From Moorella sp. Hama-1 (GTDB lineage: Bacteria > Bacillota > DSM-521 > Neomoorellales > Neomoorellaceae): DNA of 64,000 nt. The stretch lies in NCBI RefSeq assembly GCF_023734095.1, contig NZ_AP024620.1, forward strand, positions 306,501 to 370,500, given 5' to 3'. This document shows positions 1 through 8,789 of the stretch, one piece after another. Each line of letters opens with the position of its first letter. Position 1 is the stretch's first letter. A program made the position numbers and the translations under genes. The notes under the pieces are model-generated. The model did not search any database. It was not told the origin of the DNA and worked only from the letters and a program-made list of their open reading frames with translations.

Positions 1-1095
1 CGATCAAATTACGAGATCGGCGAGGATGGGAAGCTCACCGAGGAAGTCGCCAAGATTTTCGGCGTACCCTTCGAGGTCATTCCGTTTAAGGCCAACCGGG
101 GACCCACCCGGCCCAGTGAAAAGCGGCACCATATCCACGCCGTCCCGGCCAAGGCCCGATACGAGATCACGTTCCCCAGGGTAGAGGGCTACCAGCAGGC
201 CATCCGTAACCGGGTTACGGTGGACTGGCAGGCCGTGGCCGAACTCACCCTGGACCCCACCAAAATCCCCCCTGAGGTCGAAATGAAGGCAGGGCTGGCC
301 AATAACCAGGGCAGGCATAGCCTGATAGGGCCGGGCAAGATCGAGAGTGTGGACCTTAACCCCTATCGTTCCGGCCACCGGTTCCAGGAACTGGTCTTTG
401 AATTGGCCCGGGACCTTACCAGGACCTATGTCTCCCAGCCGAGCTGCGAGGCTCCGGCGCATGTACTATTCCCACAGTTGGTCCGGATCGCCGACCGTTA
501 CCTGCGGGAAAAGGTACACCCCGTTTCCCCGGCCAACATCCTGGACGTATTTCTTTCTCCCTATTACGGGTGGGTTATCGAGCGACTGGTGGAGGCCATA
601 AGACCCGATACCTCTCAGGGAGAGGCTCCGGAGTTCCCTCGCTATGAGACCAATCGAGGCCCCGGCTCTACAGCCGACGTTGATTTCTGGACGAGCCGTG
701 ACGTCCGCGAAGTTATACATAGTCACGTAAACTATGTAGTGGCGGACACGAAACAGTGGGAGCAGTCGGCTGCCTACTTCATTGATACTCATGAAATGGT
801 TGACGCCTTCGTGAAAAACGCCGGGCTGGGCTTTGCCATCCCTTACCTGCACAACGGCCAGGTACACGATTACGTGCCCGACTTTATCATTCGCCTGAAG
901 GGTAACGCCGGTCACCTGATCCTGGAGACTAAGGGTTACGACGAGCTAACCGAAGTTAAAGCCCAGGCCGCCAAACGGTGGGTCAACGCGGTCAATGCCG
1001 ACGGGAGCTACGGCAGATGGTATTATGCCATTGCCTGGAAACCTGCGGAAATTCCTGGGATAATTAGAAAGGTGATTACAGGGGTAAGCGATTGA
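1..1095 (+). CDS. type III restriction-type endonuclease, C-terminal part (5' end outside window)
   Basis: The frame is open from base 1 and ends at TGA 1093-1095, so this is the 3' portion of a longer gene. The last ~120 residues contain a PD-(D/E)xK nuclease core: YVPDFII followed after about ten residues by LILETKG, which gives the D...ExK catalytic triad. This is the arrangement of the C-terminal nuclease domain of type III restriction Res subunits and related helicase-nucleases, which cut DNA after ATP-driven translocation. The helicase half would lie upstream. No methylase is visible downstream; instead the next recognisable gene is a truncated AAA ATPase, so this looks like the edge of a decaying defence locus. 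Family assignment is good; system type is less certain because only the C-terminus is seen. Confidence 0.75.
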   Translation, partial: RSNYEIGEDGKLTEEVAKIFGVPFEVIPFKANRGPTRPSEKRHHIHAVPAKARYEITFPRVEGYQQAIRNRVTVDWQAVAELTLDPTKIPPEVEMKAGLANNQGRHSLIGPGKIESVDLNPYRSGHRFQELVFELARDLTRTYVSQPSCEAPAHVLFPQLVRIADRYLREKVHPVSPANILDVFLSPYYGWVIERLVEAIRPDTSQGEAPEFPRYETNRGPGSTADVDFWTSRDVREVIHSHVNYVVADTKQWEQSAAYFIDTHEMVDAFVKNAGLGFAIPYLHNGQVHDYVPDFIIRLKGNAGHLILETKGYDELTEVKAQAAKRWVNAVNADGSYGRWYYAIAWKPAEIPGIIRKVITGVSD

Positions 1096-1356
1096 ATGTT
1101 AGACGTTATGGTAGATATCCAGACTCGTTCTTGGGAGCCTGAAGTGGCTGGGGCGATGAGGGTACGTTAGTAATCTGACTAATTCTCCGGAGGCGCGGTC
1201 AAACCGAAGGTCAGAAGTATCCAGCCGGGCCATCCTTACAGCTATCCCGCAGAGATCAGTGGGCCTACTCTTAAAGAGCATAAGAGGAGCCAAAAGTGGT
1301 ACTTTAGCCACATAACAAAATCCAGCCTTGAGGTCAGCTAGAAAGGGAGGCCAATC

Positions 1357-1590
1357 ATGATTACTGAAGTGACTGTGAGGAATTTCAAGAAATTTGGCGA
1401 AGAGACCTTTACGTTATATGATACCACCGTACTTGCTGGGCCAAACAACGCTGGCAAGACCACGCTCCTGCAGGCAGTTGCCACGTGGTATTTAGGTCTA
1501 ACTCGTTGGCGTGAAGAACGTTCAGGATCCTCGGCGACAAAAAGGACAGGCGTGCCAATCACCCGAGAGACCTTAACCGGACCAGGGTAA
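1357..1590 (+). pseudogene. truncated AAA/RecF-like ATPase (N-terminal fragment)
   Basis: A good SD (GAAAGGGAGG) precedes ATG 1357. The 77-residue product begins like OLD/RecF/SMC-type ATPases (a short beta-strand, NFKKFGEE, then the P-loop GPNNAGKTT at about residues 28-36) but stops long before a Walker B or ABC signature could occur; family members have 350-600 residues. The last ~20 residues look unrelated, as if a deletion joined the N-terminus to other sequence. With the partial restriction gene just upstream it is most simply a remnant of a defence island. Lack of frame-restoring sequence downstream argues against a simple sequencing frameshift. Confidence 0.6.
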
Positions 1591-1705
1591 GCCGCACCCG
1601 AAGGACCAGCCTGCTGCGACCGCCGGGACGGATCAAACGGCGATGCCGGACGGGGCGTGACGGCCGGGACGCCCGCGAGTTGAGGCTAACACAGCATGTT
1701 CATGA

Positions 1706-1746
1706 AAAAGCCCCGGTGCCCTCTTAAACGAGGGTCCGGGGCTTTT
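1706..1746 (-). terminator. rho-independent terminator
   Basis: Long stem AAAAGCCCCGG...CCGGGGCTTTT with an inner CCCT/AGGG helix and T runs on both sides. It lies just downstream of the reverse-strand gene ending at 1766 and can also stop leftward or rightward read-through. Confidence 0.85.
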
Positions 1747-1765
1747 CATTGTCGGTACGATCAAG

Positions 1766-2437
1766 TTATTGCTGGACGGAAGGCGTCGGCGGCGTCGGGC
1801 GAATCTTCCCTCCATGGCCGCCGAACTTACCAAAATGGGTCAGATCCATCTGCTCCAGTCTGGATAAAATCTTATTTTCAGTATCCTGGGTCATCTGGCC
1901 CTGGGCCACTTTCTGGTCCAGGGTCTGCTTTTCCTGGGCCACCAGCTTCTCCTTTAGCTGGTCCAGGGTCATGCCCTTTTCTTGCGCTATGTCCGCCAGG
2001 GTCTTACCGTTTTTCAACTCGCCGTTGAAGTCGGCCGGGCTCATGCCAAGCACGGAAGCCAGATTGGCGATATCGCCGAAACCACCGGTAGGTGCCTTGG
2101 CTTTCCCGCCAAATTGCCCGAAGAAAAATCCTAACTTGTTATTGCCGTTCTCAATGGCTTGCTTGATCTGATCTGCCCTGTCCTGAGGAATTACGCCCTT
2201 GCTTACCGCCTCATCCACAGTTTCAATTGCCGATTGCTTAAAAGCCTGCTCGAGCTGGCTCACGTTAACCCCCAGGTTGGCCGCCAGGCGGGATATGAAA
2301 AACTGCTGCATCTCCCCGGCGTTTTGCCCCGGCGTTGTCGTGTTAGCGGCCACCGCCGCCCCGGCCCCCAGGGCCAGAACCAGCACCAGAGCCACGACCC
2401 CAGCGATCCACTTTTTGCTTTTCAGTTTGAACATCAC
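1766..2437 (-). CDS. secreted helical protein of unknown function
   Basis: Product of 223 residues with a clear signal peptide: basic start (KLKSKKW), a hydrophobic core VVALVLVLALGAGAAVA and an AxA-type cleavage site near residue 31. The mature part is helical and Gln/Lys-rich, with a segment of the form LGMSPADFNGELKNGKTLADIAQEKG resembling short repeated helical units found in exported Firmicute proteins, and a Gly/Pro-rich tail. No catalytic motif is seen and I cannot name a function. The start is GTG directly followed by ATG (2437 or 2434) behind a run of eight or nine G's, which serves as SD. A strong terminator follows at 1706-1746, so it is a single-gene unit. Confidence 0.75.
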   Translation of the reverse strand: MMFKLKSKKWIAGVVALVLVLALGAGAAVAANTTTPGQNAGEMQQFFISRLAANLGVNVSQLEQAFKQSAIETVDEAVSKGVIPQDRADQIKQAIENGNNKLGFFFGQFGGKAKAPTGGFGDIANLASVLGMSPADFNGELKNGKTLADIAQEKGMTLDQLKEKLVAQEKQTLDQKVAQGQMTQDTENKILSRLEQMDLTHFGKFGGHGGKIRPTPPTPSVQQ

Positions 2438-2637
2438 GCCCCCCCCTTAATGATAGTTTTTGTTTGCAGGTTAATTGTACCATCTTCATGAGACTTTTAC
2501 CTTAAAATTAGTTAAGAATTCAGGGCTGTTGTCGACTCCTTGGAACACCAGGGCACGGTATCCCCAAGGTGCCATCGTCGTCGTCATTGGCCTGGGGGGA
2601 GTTATTGCCTCCCTGCTTGCCATTTTAGCCTGTTGTC

Positions 2638-5001
2638 TTAGTTTTTTGACCCCTGATATTTGTCGCCTGTGGCCCGGGTTTCCCATCCTGCAGGCGACAG
2701 ACGGTGCACCAGTTCTGCGGCCGACGTAACCGGCGCCTGGCAGGTGAAGTTGCGGCACAGGTAAAGGGCAGCCTGACCGTCTGCCGGTGCGTAGCCGGCG
2801 GTATATGGAATAAGTTTGCTCACTTCCTCACCCTCCCGGCCGCCGGGGCGCAGCACCAGGACGGCCGCGGGCAGGTAGGCCCCCCGCAGCACCTGAAGCA
2901 GGGCGCGGGTATCCTCTTTTTCCCGTTCCCCGGCCAGGACCATCTCTGTTACCGGCCCTAGGTAGAAGTCCAGAGCGCAGAGATAGAAGGTATAGCCCCG
3001 GGGGTAGGCCGCCACCGTACCTGCCAGGGCGCGCAGCTGGGCCGTGGCTTCTTCTTCCAGGGTGCCGTCTCCGGTAAGGCGGGCCAGGCGCAGGAGGTTC
3101 AGGGCTGCCACCGAATTACCGGAGGGGAGGGCGCCGTCGTAGATTTCTCGCGGCCGGACCGGCAGTTCCCCGGCGTCGCGAGGGGTGAAAAAGTAACTGC
3201 CACCTTCATCCCGGAAGAGTTCCTGCATCTGCCGCGTCAGGTCCAGGGCCTCCCGGAGGTAGCCCGGCTCAAAGGTAGCCTGGTAGAGCTCGATGAGTCC
3301 CCAGGTGAAAAAGGCGTAATCGTCCAGGTAGGCCGGGTAAGCTGGCTGGCCCTCCCGGTAACGGGCCAGGAGGCGCCCTCCGGCATCGCGCAGGTGGGTA
3401 AGGATAAACCGGCCCGCCTTAGCGGCTGCTACGGCATAAGCGCTTTCGTCCAGGACCCAGGCCCCCCGGGCTAAGGCGGCGATCATCAGCCCATTCCAGG
3501 CCGTGAGGATTTTATCGTCCCGGTGGGGGTGGACCCGCTTTGCCCGGGCGGCAAAGAGTTGGGCGCGGGCTGCTAGCAGACGTGCAGCCGTAGTTTTATC
3601 AAGACCGGCCAGGACGCTTTCCCCTTCGCCGGTTGGTGGGCACTGCTCCCCAATGTCTGGCTGGCGCCGAGCCGGGTCGGCATCAGCGTTACCTGCCCCA
3701 CCAGCAATTTCGCTAGCCACTACGTCCTGAGCCCGGGGCTGTCCCCGAAGATCAGGGGTGTCAACGTTATCCTCGCTGCCTTCACTATCCTTTATGCTGT
3801 CATTACCCTTATTGCCATTATTACCTGCATTGCCACCGGCCCCGTCACTTCCAGCGGTAGAGGTAAAAAGGTCCTCGCACCGGCCAATCAAATTGGGAAT
3901 GTTCCGTCCCTCAAAGTTGCCTTCATCAGTAATATCAAAGTAACGGCAAAAGAAATCTCCCTCCTGCGTTCCCAGCACTTCCTGGACCTGGCCCGGTGTC
4001 CAGAGGTAAAACTTACCCTCCTCGCCCTCAGATTCGGCATCCTGAGCGCTGAAAAACCCTCCCTCCGGGTCAGTCATATCCCGCAGGATATAGGTAAATA
4101 TCTCCCGGGTGACACGGCCGTAGGCAGCCTTGCCCGTTGCCTGAAGGGCCTCCAGGTAGGCCAGGGACAGTAGAGCGTTATCGTAGAGCATTTTTTCAAA
4201 ATGGGGTACCAGCCAGCACCGATCGGTGGCGTAGCGGGCAAAGCCAAAGCCGATATGGTCGTAAATGCCGCCGCAGTAGAGGGCCTGGAGGGTTTTTTCC
4301 ACCATAGCCAGGGCTTTCGCCTCGCCATATCTGTGCCAGTAGCGGAGCAGGAACAAAAGCTGGTGGGGGCTGGGGAACTTGGGGGCCTGGCCAAAACCAC
4401 CATAAAGAGGGTCGAAGTCGGCCTGGAGTTGCTTAAAACCTTTCTCCAGGAGCTGCGCCCCCGGCTCCCCCGGCTGCGGCAGGGCGAACTGGTGGGCCAT
4501 ATGCTGAATTAATTCAGCGCCGGCGTTCTCCAATTTTTCCCGATGAGTCGCCCATTTTGCCCGGATTAACTTTAAGATATCCACCAGGCCGGGGAGGCCG
4601 TGGCGCCCGTGTTTGGGGAAATAGGTGCCGGCATAAAAGGGTTTTTTCTCCGGTGTCAGGAAAACCGTCAGGGGCCAGCCGCCGCTACCGGTCAGGGCCT
4701 GGCAGGCAGCCATATAGACCTGGTCGATGTCCGGCCGCTCTTCCCGGTCGACCTTAATGGCGATAAAACCCTCATTAAGGAGGGCGGCCACTTCTTCATC
4801 GGCAAAGGATTCCCGGGCCATGACGTGGCACCAGTGACAGGTGGAATAACCGATGGATAGAAACACTGGCTTATCCTCCTGCCGGGCCCGGGCAAAGGCT
4901 TCTTCCCCCCAGGGGTACCAGTCGACGGGGTTATAGGCGTGCTGCAGCAGGTAGGGACTTTTCTCATGGAGCAAACGGTTGGGCCGGCGTTGTGCGGGCA
5001 T
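2638..5001 (-). CDS. yyaL: thioredoxin-domain protein, YyaL/spermatogenesis-associated 20 family (DUF255)
   Basis: 787 residues. The N-terminal thioredoxin-like domain carries the family motif around STCHWCHVM (Cys55 and Cys58 as CxxC), followed by the (alpha/alpha)6-barrel resembling N-acylglucosamine 2-epimerases, including the segment [17 protein letters not shown]. The molecular role of the family is not established; redox or sugar-related functions have been proposed. Odd feature: between about residues 370 and 465 there is a low-complexity insertion rich in Gly, Asn, Asp and Ser that is absent from the usual ~680-residue proteins, placed just before the KRVHPH motif. The stop is followed by a 200-bp spacer before the secreted protein on the same strand. 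Confidence 0.9.
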   Translation of the reverse strand: MPAQRRPNRLLHEKSPYLLQHAYNPVDWYPWGEEAFARARQEDKPVFLSIGYSTCHWCHVMARESFADEEVAALLNEGFIAIKVDREERPDIDQVYMAACQALTGSGGWPLTVFLTPEKKPFYAGTYFPKHGRHGLPGLVDILKLIRAKWATHREKLENAGAELIQHMAHQFALPQPGEPGAQLLEKGFKQLQADFDPLYGGFGQAPKFPSPHQLLFLLRYWHRYGEAKALAMVEKTLQALYCGGIYDHIGFGFARYATDRCWLVPHFEKMLYDNALLSLAYLEALQATGKAAYGRVTREIFTYILRDMTDPEGGFFSAQDAESEGEEGKFYLWTPGQVQEVLGTQEGDFFCRYFDITDEGNFEGRNIPNLIGRCEDLFTSTAGSDGAGGNAGNNGNKGNDSIKDSEGSEDNVDTPDLRGQPRAQDVVASEIAGGAGNADADPARRQPDIGEQCPPTGEGESVLAGLDKTTAARLLAARAQLFAARAKRVHPHRDDKILTAWNGLMIAALARGAWVLDESAYAVAAAKAGRFILTHLRDAGGRLLARYREGQPAYPAYLDDYAFFTWGLIELYQATFEPGYLREALDLTRQMQELFRDEGGSYFFTPRDAGELPVRPREIYDGALPSGNSVAALNLLRLARLTGDGTLEEEATAQLRALAGTVAAYPRGYTFYLCALDFYLGPVTEMVLAGEREKEDTRALLQVLRGAYLPAAVLVLRPGGREGEEVSKLIPYTAGYAPADGQAALYLCRNFTCQAPVTSAAELVHRLSPAGWETRATGDKYQGSKN

Positions 5002-5528
5002 GGGACTCCCTCTTTCTTAAGGTTATCAAGGTTATTTTTCCCGCCTGAGAGCAGGCCATGAGTATCTTAGTACGAAAATAGCCTTCCACTGGAGGGGGTA
5101 TGGCTCCGGAGACGCCGGTAGAGAAAATGCAGATCCTTATTGATTGTGCCCAAAAATATCTGCCTTCTTCTCTATGATGCTAAACAGCCCCGGGTACGCT
5201 GATATGGTACTAACAGAGGCGCCCTTTTCAGGGTAAAACCTCTGGTGGCAGAAGGCATCCATCAACAGACGAAAACGGTAAAACCCTATTTCAGGTAGAA
5301 AAGCTGGCGGTTACCTTTAGCCGTCAGCTTTTCTACTACGCCCATAGCGTTCTTCGCCAGCCATGCTACTCCCTCTCCCGCCACCCTATATTTAACCTGA
5401 TAGCTAAATTTTTTCCTGTGTTGAAGGAGGATTCAAAGGCTAATTGTCGAACTACCTCGCAAAGTGCAGGTGGATGCCCGGAAAAACCACCATTTTTGTT
5501 GTTTGGAAATGTGAAAGAGGTAATTAGC
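5002..5528. other. intergenic region with two hairpins, no gene seen
   Basis: No convincing ORF. Two inverted repeats stand out: 5214-5244 (CAGAGG...CCTCTG enclosing CCCT/AGGG) and 5295-5336 (a 16-bp near-perfect stem GTAGAAAAGCTGGCGG with one mismatch). The second could be a transcription terminator but lacks a T tail beyond the stem. I could not match either to a known riboswitch. Confidence 0.45.
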
Positions 5529-5870
5529 ATGAAGACACTATTCCTGGTGGCTATATTAGCGGCAGTATGGTTCTTAATCATAATCGGCGTGCTGGGCGGG
5601 AAGATATCTTACTACCGGCATTACCGGCGGGAGAGGCAACAGGTTTCCTTGCCCACCGCCGGCAACGCCGAACCGGCCGGGGGTAATTCCTCTACAGATT
5701 TATCCGCTGCCGTATCACCAGGAGCAGCGGGCGCGGGGGTGGGCAAGGTTGCGGGAAATATCTCCCCGGGAAATTTCGGCGTTCAGCCTCGTTCCAGCAA
5801 CGATACTTCAGGACTATCGCGTAATCCCCGGACTCCGGAGCAATACCGGCCGGTTAAGAAAACCGGTTGA
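5529..5870 (+). CDS. small single-pass membrane protein, unknown function
   Basis: 113 residues from ATG 5529, chosen because GAAAGAGG lies upstream and because the protein then starts with a clean membrane anchor (residues 1-23, very hydrophobic, ending at a Gly-Gly-Lys). The rest is hydrophilic and low-complexity: a basic stretch RHYRRER, then Ala/Gly/Ser/Pro-rich linker to a basic C-terminus. No domain recognised. An earlier in-frame ATG at 5418 would add 37 residues without coding character. It sits alone between two spacers of more than 400 bases. Confidence 0.55.
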   Translation: MKTLFLVAILAAVWFLIIIGVLGGKISYYRHYRRERQQVSLPTAGNAEPAGGNSSTDLSAAVSPGAAGAGVGKVAGNISPGNFGVQPRSSNDTSGLSRNPRTPEQYRPVKKTG

Positions 5871-6031
5871 GTAGAAGGGTAGCTGAAAACGAAAAGGGAG
5901 GGATGTTTTCATAAGCCCCCTATACCCACGGTTGGTACCGGGAGAGGGCGTAAAAGTAGTGACTCCGGGCTATTTCCGGGAGAATTCGCCTTTGTTCATA
6001 TTGCTTGCCTATAAAATCCAATAATTATTTA

Positions 6032-6060
6032 TTGACACCATTTGTGAATATATGTTAAAC
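6032..6060 (+). promoter_or_regulatory. sigma-A-type promoter of the malyl-CoA operon
   Basis: TTGACA at 6032-6037, 17-bp spacer, TTAAAC at 6055-6060. The -35 is perfect and the -10 weak, which would suit an activated or tuned promoter. It places the start of transcription near 6067 and yields a leader of about 220 nt before ATG 6289. The interval 5871-6031 upstream holds nothing I recognise. Confidence 0.55.
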
Positions 6061-6071
6061 TAACCTTGCAA

Positions 6072-6267
6072 AGAGGAAGGAGCAAGTGAAAAACTTCCTT
6101 CCTCTAATTATAGCCCTCTCCTACCCTGGTGGGGTATCCTGTAAAGTATTGCCAGGATACGGCGGGGGTACGAGCAAACGCAGAGAGATATCAGGAAGGG
6201 GGGAACAGTTTCCGGGTTGCAAGGCTTGATAGCTGGAGCAAAGAAGCTGTGACAAAGTTTCTCTGCG
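6072..6267 (+). promoter_or_regulatory. structured 5' leader RNA, possible unknown cis-regulator
   Basis: Three consecutive helices fit the transcript: 6072-6080 with 6097-6105 (AGAGGAAGG/CCTTCCTCT); 6122-6170, where TACCC/GGGTA encloses GTATCCTG/CAGGATAC; and 6179-6186 with 6260-6267 (CGCAGAGA/TCTCTGCG), which closes a ~70-nt domain and ends just before the ribosome-binding GGAAGGAAGG. The last helix adjoining the SD is the layout expected of a translation-controlling riboswitch. I could not match it to TPP, glycine, SAM, THF, cobalamin, c-di-GMP, M-box or T-box patterns. Confidence 0.45.
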
Positions 6268-6288
6268 GAAGGAAGGTTTAGTTAAGGC

Positions 6289-7542
6289 ATGGCAAAATTG
6301 CTGGAATATCAGGGGAAGGAATGGCTTCGAAAGGCCGGTTTGCCGGTGCCCGTGGGCCGGGCAGCCTCATCGCCGGAGGAAGCCAAACAGATCGCCGAGG
6401 AGATCGGTAAACCCGTGGCTGTAAAAGCCCAGGTCCAGGCCGGCGGCAGGGGTAAATCCGGAGCGGTAAAATTAGTTAACACCCCCGAAGAAGCCCGGGC
6501 CGCAGCGGCAGCCATCCTGGGCACCGAGATCAAGGGGTACCCGGTACGGCAGGTCCTGGTCGAAGAAAAACTAGATATCGCCCACGAATACTACGTCACT
6601 ATCATTGTTAATTCCGCCCGGGACGCCAGGTGCCCCATGATGATGTTTAGCACCGAAGGTGGCATGGATATCGAGAGCGTTCCCGAAGAAAAGATTTTCC
6701 GCCTCTTAATCAACCCCCTGGAAGGCCTGGAAATTTACGATGCTGTAGATATGCTGGTCAAGGCCGGCATTCCCAATGACCACCTCATGGATTTCGCCAA
6801 CTTCCTGGTCAAATTCTGGGGTGCTTACCGTAAATACGATTGCTTTACCCTGGAGACCAACCCTCTAGTCATGACGGCCGGCGGGGAGCTTTACGCCGCC
6901 GACTGCAAGATGGACGTCGATAACAGCAGTGTTTACCGCCATCCGGAAATGGGTATCGAGATTGCCCGTGACCTGGGCCATGAACCGACGGAACTCGACG
7001 TCCTGGGTTGGGGCATTGAAAAGACTGACCTCCGGGGTTCGGGCTTTGTCATGAGCATGGGCTTTGATGAAAAGAGCCCCGGCTATATTGGCTACCATCC
7101 CATTGGCGGCGGTTCGGCCATGATGGGTATGGACGCCCTGAATAACGTCAACCTGAAACCCGCCAACTACGCCGACACCAGCGGCAATCCCGTCGCTTCT
7201 AAAATCTATCGTGTCGCCAAAGTAGTCCTCTCCCAGCCGAACATCGACGGCTACCTCCTGGGTGGCTTCATGATGGCCAACCAGGAACAGTGGCACCATG
7301 CCCATGCAGTCGTGAAAGTCCTGCGGGAGATTCTCCCCCAGAAACCAGGCCTGCCCTGTGTACTCCTCCTGTGCGGTAATAAAGAAGAGGAATCCCTGGC
7401 TATTCTACGTGAAGGCTTAAAGGACGTTCCCGGTGCTACCAGAGTAGAGATCTATGGCCGCGAACACGTCACTGACACGGACTTCATCGGCCAGAGACTG
7501 CTGGCTCTGGTCAAGGAATATCAAGAAGAGAAGCGAAAGTAG
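6289..7542 (+). CDS. mtkA: malate/succinate-CoA ligase beta-type subunit (ATP-grasp)
   Basis: 417 residues, SucC/MtkA family: N-terminal ATP-grasp fold beginning KLLEYQGKEWLRKAGLPVP, nucleotide-binding VKAQVQAGGRGKSG near residue 45-58, the Mg-binding segment LETNPLV, and a C-terminal CoA-ligase flavodoxin-like domain. The family couples acyl-CoA hydrolysis to ATP synthesis (or the reverse). The next genes are a small Fe-S protein, the alpha subunit and a malyl-CoA lyase, so malyl-CoA = malate + CoA + ATP is the likely reaction rather than the TCA succinyl-CoA step. Start ATG follows the SD GGAAGGAAGG. Name taken by analogy with malate thiokinase; substrate is inferred from context. Confidence 0.85.
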   Translation: MAKLLEYQGKEWLRKAGLPVPVGRAASSPEEAKQIAEEIGKPVAVKAQVQAGGRGKSGAVKLVNTPEEARAAAAAILGTEIKGYPVRQVLVEEKLDIAHEYYVTIIVNSARDARCPMMMFSTEGGMDIESVPEEKIFRLLINPLEGLEIYDAVDMLVKAGIPNDHLMDFANFLVKFWGAYRKYDCFTLETNPLVMTAGGELYAADCKMDVDNSSVYRHPEMGIEIARDLGHEPTELDVLGWGIEKTDLRGSGFVMSMGFDEKSPGYIGYHPIGGGSAMMGMDALNNVNLKPANYADTSGNPVASKIYRVAKVVLSQPNIDGYLLGGFMMANQEQWHHAHAVVKVLREILPQKPGLPCVLLLCGNKEEESLAILREGLKDVPGATRVEIYGREHVTDTDFIGQRLLALVKEYQEEKRK

Positions 7543-7551
7543 GGGAAAGCC

Positions 7552-7842
7552 GTGCTTGAATTCCTGGAAAGAAGCATCAAAGTCACCATCGATACCAGCA
7601 AGTGCCAGGAGTGCGAAAGCAAAGCCTGCATTGCTGCCTGCAAGAAATTTGCCCGGGGCATATTGCAGCTGCAGGATGGAGCTCCATCGGTGGCCCACCT
7701 GTCCGAAGATGAGGTTAAACGCCGGGGGACTGAATGCCTGGCCTGCGAATATGAGTGCTGGTTCCGCGGTAAGAGCGCGATCAAGATTGACGTTCCGGTT
7801 AACGGGTTGGATGAGTACCTGCGCAAGCGGGGACTGGCCTGA
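7552..7842 (+). CDS. small ferredoxin-like Cys-rich protein inserted between ligase subunits
   Basis: 96 residues from GTG 7552, nine bases after the beta subunit. It has at least eight cysteines in two groups, CQECESKACIAAC at about residues 18-30 and ECLACEYEC near residues 63-71, spaced like an iron-sulfur protein of the 4Fe-4S type although the pattern is not a classical CxxCxxCxxxCP pair. The gene lies within the ligase operon, between the beta and alpha subunits, so it is probably co-translated with them. Why a CoA ligase should travel with an iron-sulfur protein is unclear; it may be a regulatory or oxidoreductase-linked subunit. No close function recognised. Confidence 0.7.
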   Translation: MLEFLERSIKVTIDTSKCQECESKACIAACKKFARGILQLQDGAPSVAHLSEDEVKRRGTECLACEYECWFRGKSAIKIDVPVNGLDEYLRKRGLA

Positions 7843-7880
7843 TCGAGCAATACCAAGGAAAAGAATGAAGAGGGATTAAC

Positions 7881-8777
7881 ATGGGTATTTTAATTGACAG
7901 GAATACGACGGTGGTAGTTCAGGGTATCACCGGCCGGGAGGGTTCCCTGCGGGCGGCCTATATGAAGGAGTACGGCACCAAAGTGGTAGCCGGGACAAGC
8001 CCTGGCAAGGGTGGTCAGACCGTTGCCGGGATCCCCGTCTATCATACCGTCAAACAGGCGGTGGCCGAGCACGGGCCCATTGACTTCAGCGTCATCTTTG
8101 TTCCCGGCCGCGCGCTGAAGGCGGCAGTTAAGGAAGCCGCCGATGCCGGAATTAAGAACATTGTTCCCTGTGTAGAGTCAGTGCCCATTCACGATATCAT
8201 GGATATGGTGGCCTACTGCCGGATGAAGGGCGTCCGGCTCATTGGTCCGGGATCCATCGGCATCATTACCCCCGGGGAGGCCGTCGTCGGCTGGCTGGGC
8301 GGCAACGTAGGCTGGGCCAACACCTTCTTTGAACCCGGTCCCATCGGTGTCTTCTCCCGGAGCGGCGGCCAGTCGGGTACCATTCCCTGGGTCCTTAAAG
8401 AAGGCGGTTTCGGGGTCAGCACCGTCGTCCACACCGGCACCGAACCCGTTCTGGGAACCTCCATGGCCGACCTGCTGCCCCTCTTTGAGGCTGACCCCCA
8501 GACCAAAGGGGTGGCTGTATTCTCAGAGATTGGCGGCTCTCAGGAAGAGGAGTGCGCCGAAGTCATTGCCTCCGGCGGGTTCACCAAACCCTTCGTTATC
8601 TATGTCGCCGGTGCCTGGGCCCCTGAGGGCCAGCGGTTCTCCCACGCCTCCAGCATTGTGGAGCGGGGCCGGGGTTCCGCTAAAAGCAAAATGGAAGCCA
8701 TCAGAAAGGCCGGCGGTTATGTAGCCATGACGCCGACGGACATCCCGCGTATTCTTAAAGAAGTTATCAAAGACTAG
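7881..8777 (+). CDS. mtkB: malate/succinate-CoA ligase alpha-type subunit
   Basis: 298 residues, SucD/MtkB family. The N-terminal CoA-binding Rossmann fold is seen in VVVQGITGREGSLRA, followed by the ligase domain with RSGGQSG; near residue 250 RFSHASS supplies the active-site histidine that is phosphorylated during turnover. Partner of the ATP-grasp subunit encoded at 6289. A clear SD (AGAGGGATTAAC) precedes the ATG. Length is normal for the family. Together with the downstream lyase and malic enzyme it completes an ATP-yielding path from malyl-CoA. Confidence 0.85.
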   Translation: MGILIDRNTTVVVQGITGREGSLRAAYMKEYGTKVVAGTSPGKGGQTVAGIPVYHTVKQAVAEHGPIDFSVIFVPGRALKAAVKEAADAGIKNIVPCVESVPIHDIMDMVAYCRMKGVRLIGPGSIGIITPGEAVVGWLGGNVGWANTFFEPGPIGVFSRSGGQSGTIPWVLKEGGFGVSTVVHTGTEPVLGTSMADLLPLFEADPQTKGVAVFSEIGGSQEEECAEVIASGGFTKPFVIYVAGAWAPEGQRFSHASSIVERGRGSAKSKMEAIRKAGGYVAMTPTDIPRILKEVIKD

Positions 8778-8789
8778 GAGGTCTTTATA

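Noticed and set aside
5214-5336. Known riboswitch (TPP, molybdenum cofactor, c-di-GMP) before the 113-aa membrane protein
   Set aside because: Only simple hairpins are visible; none of the conserved blocks of those classes is present.
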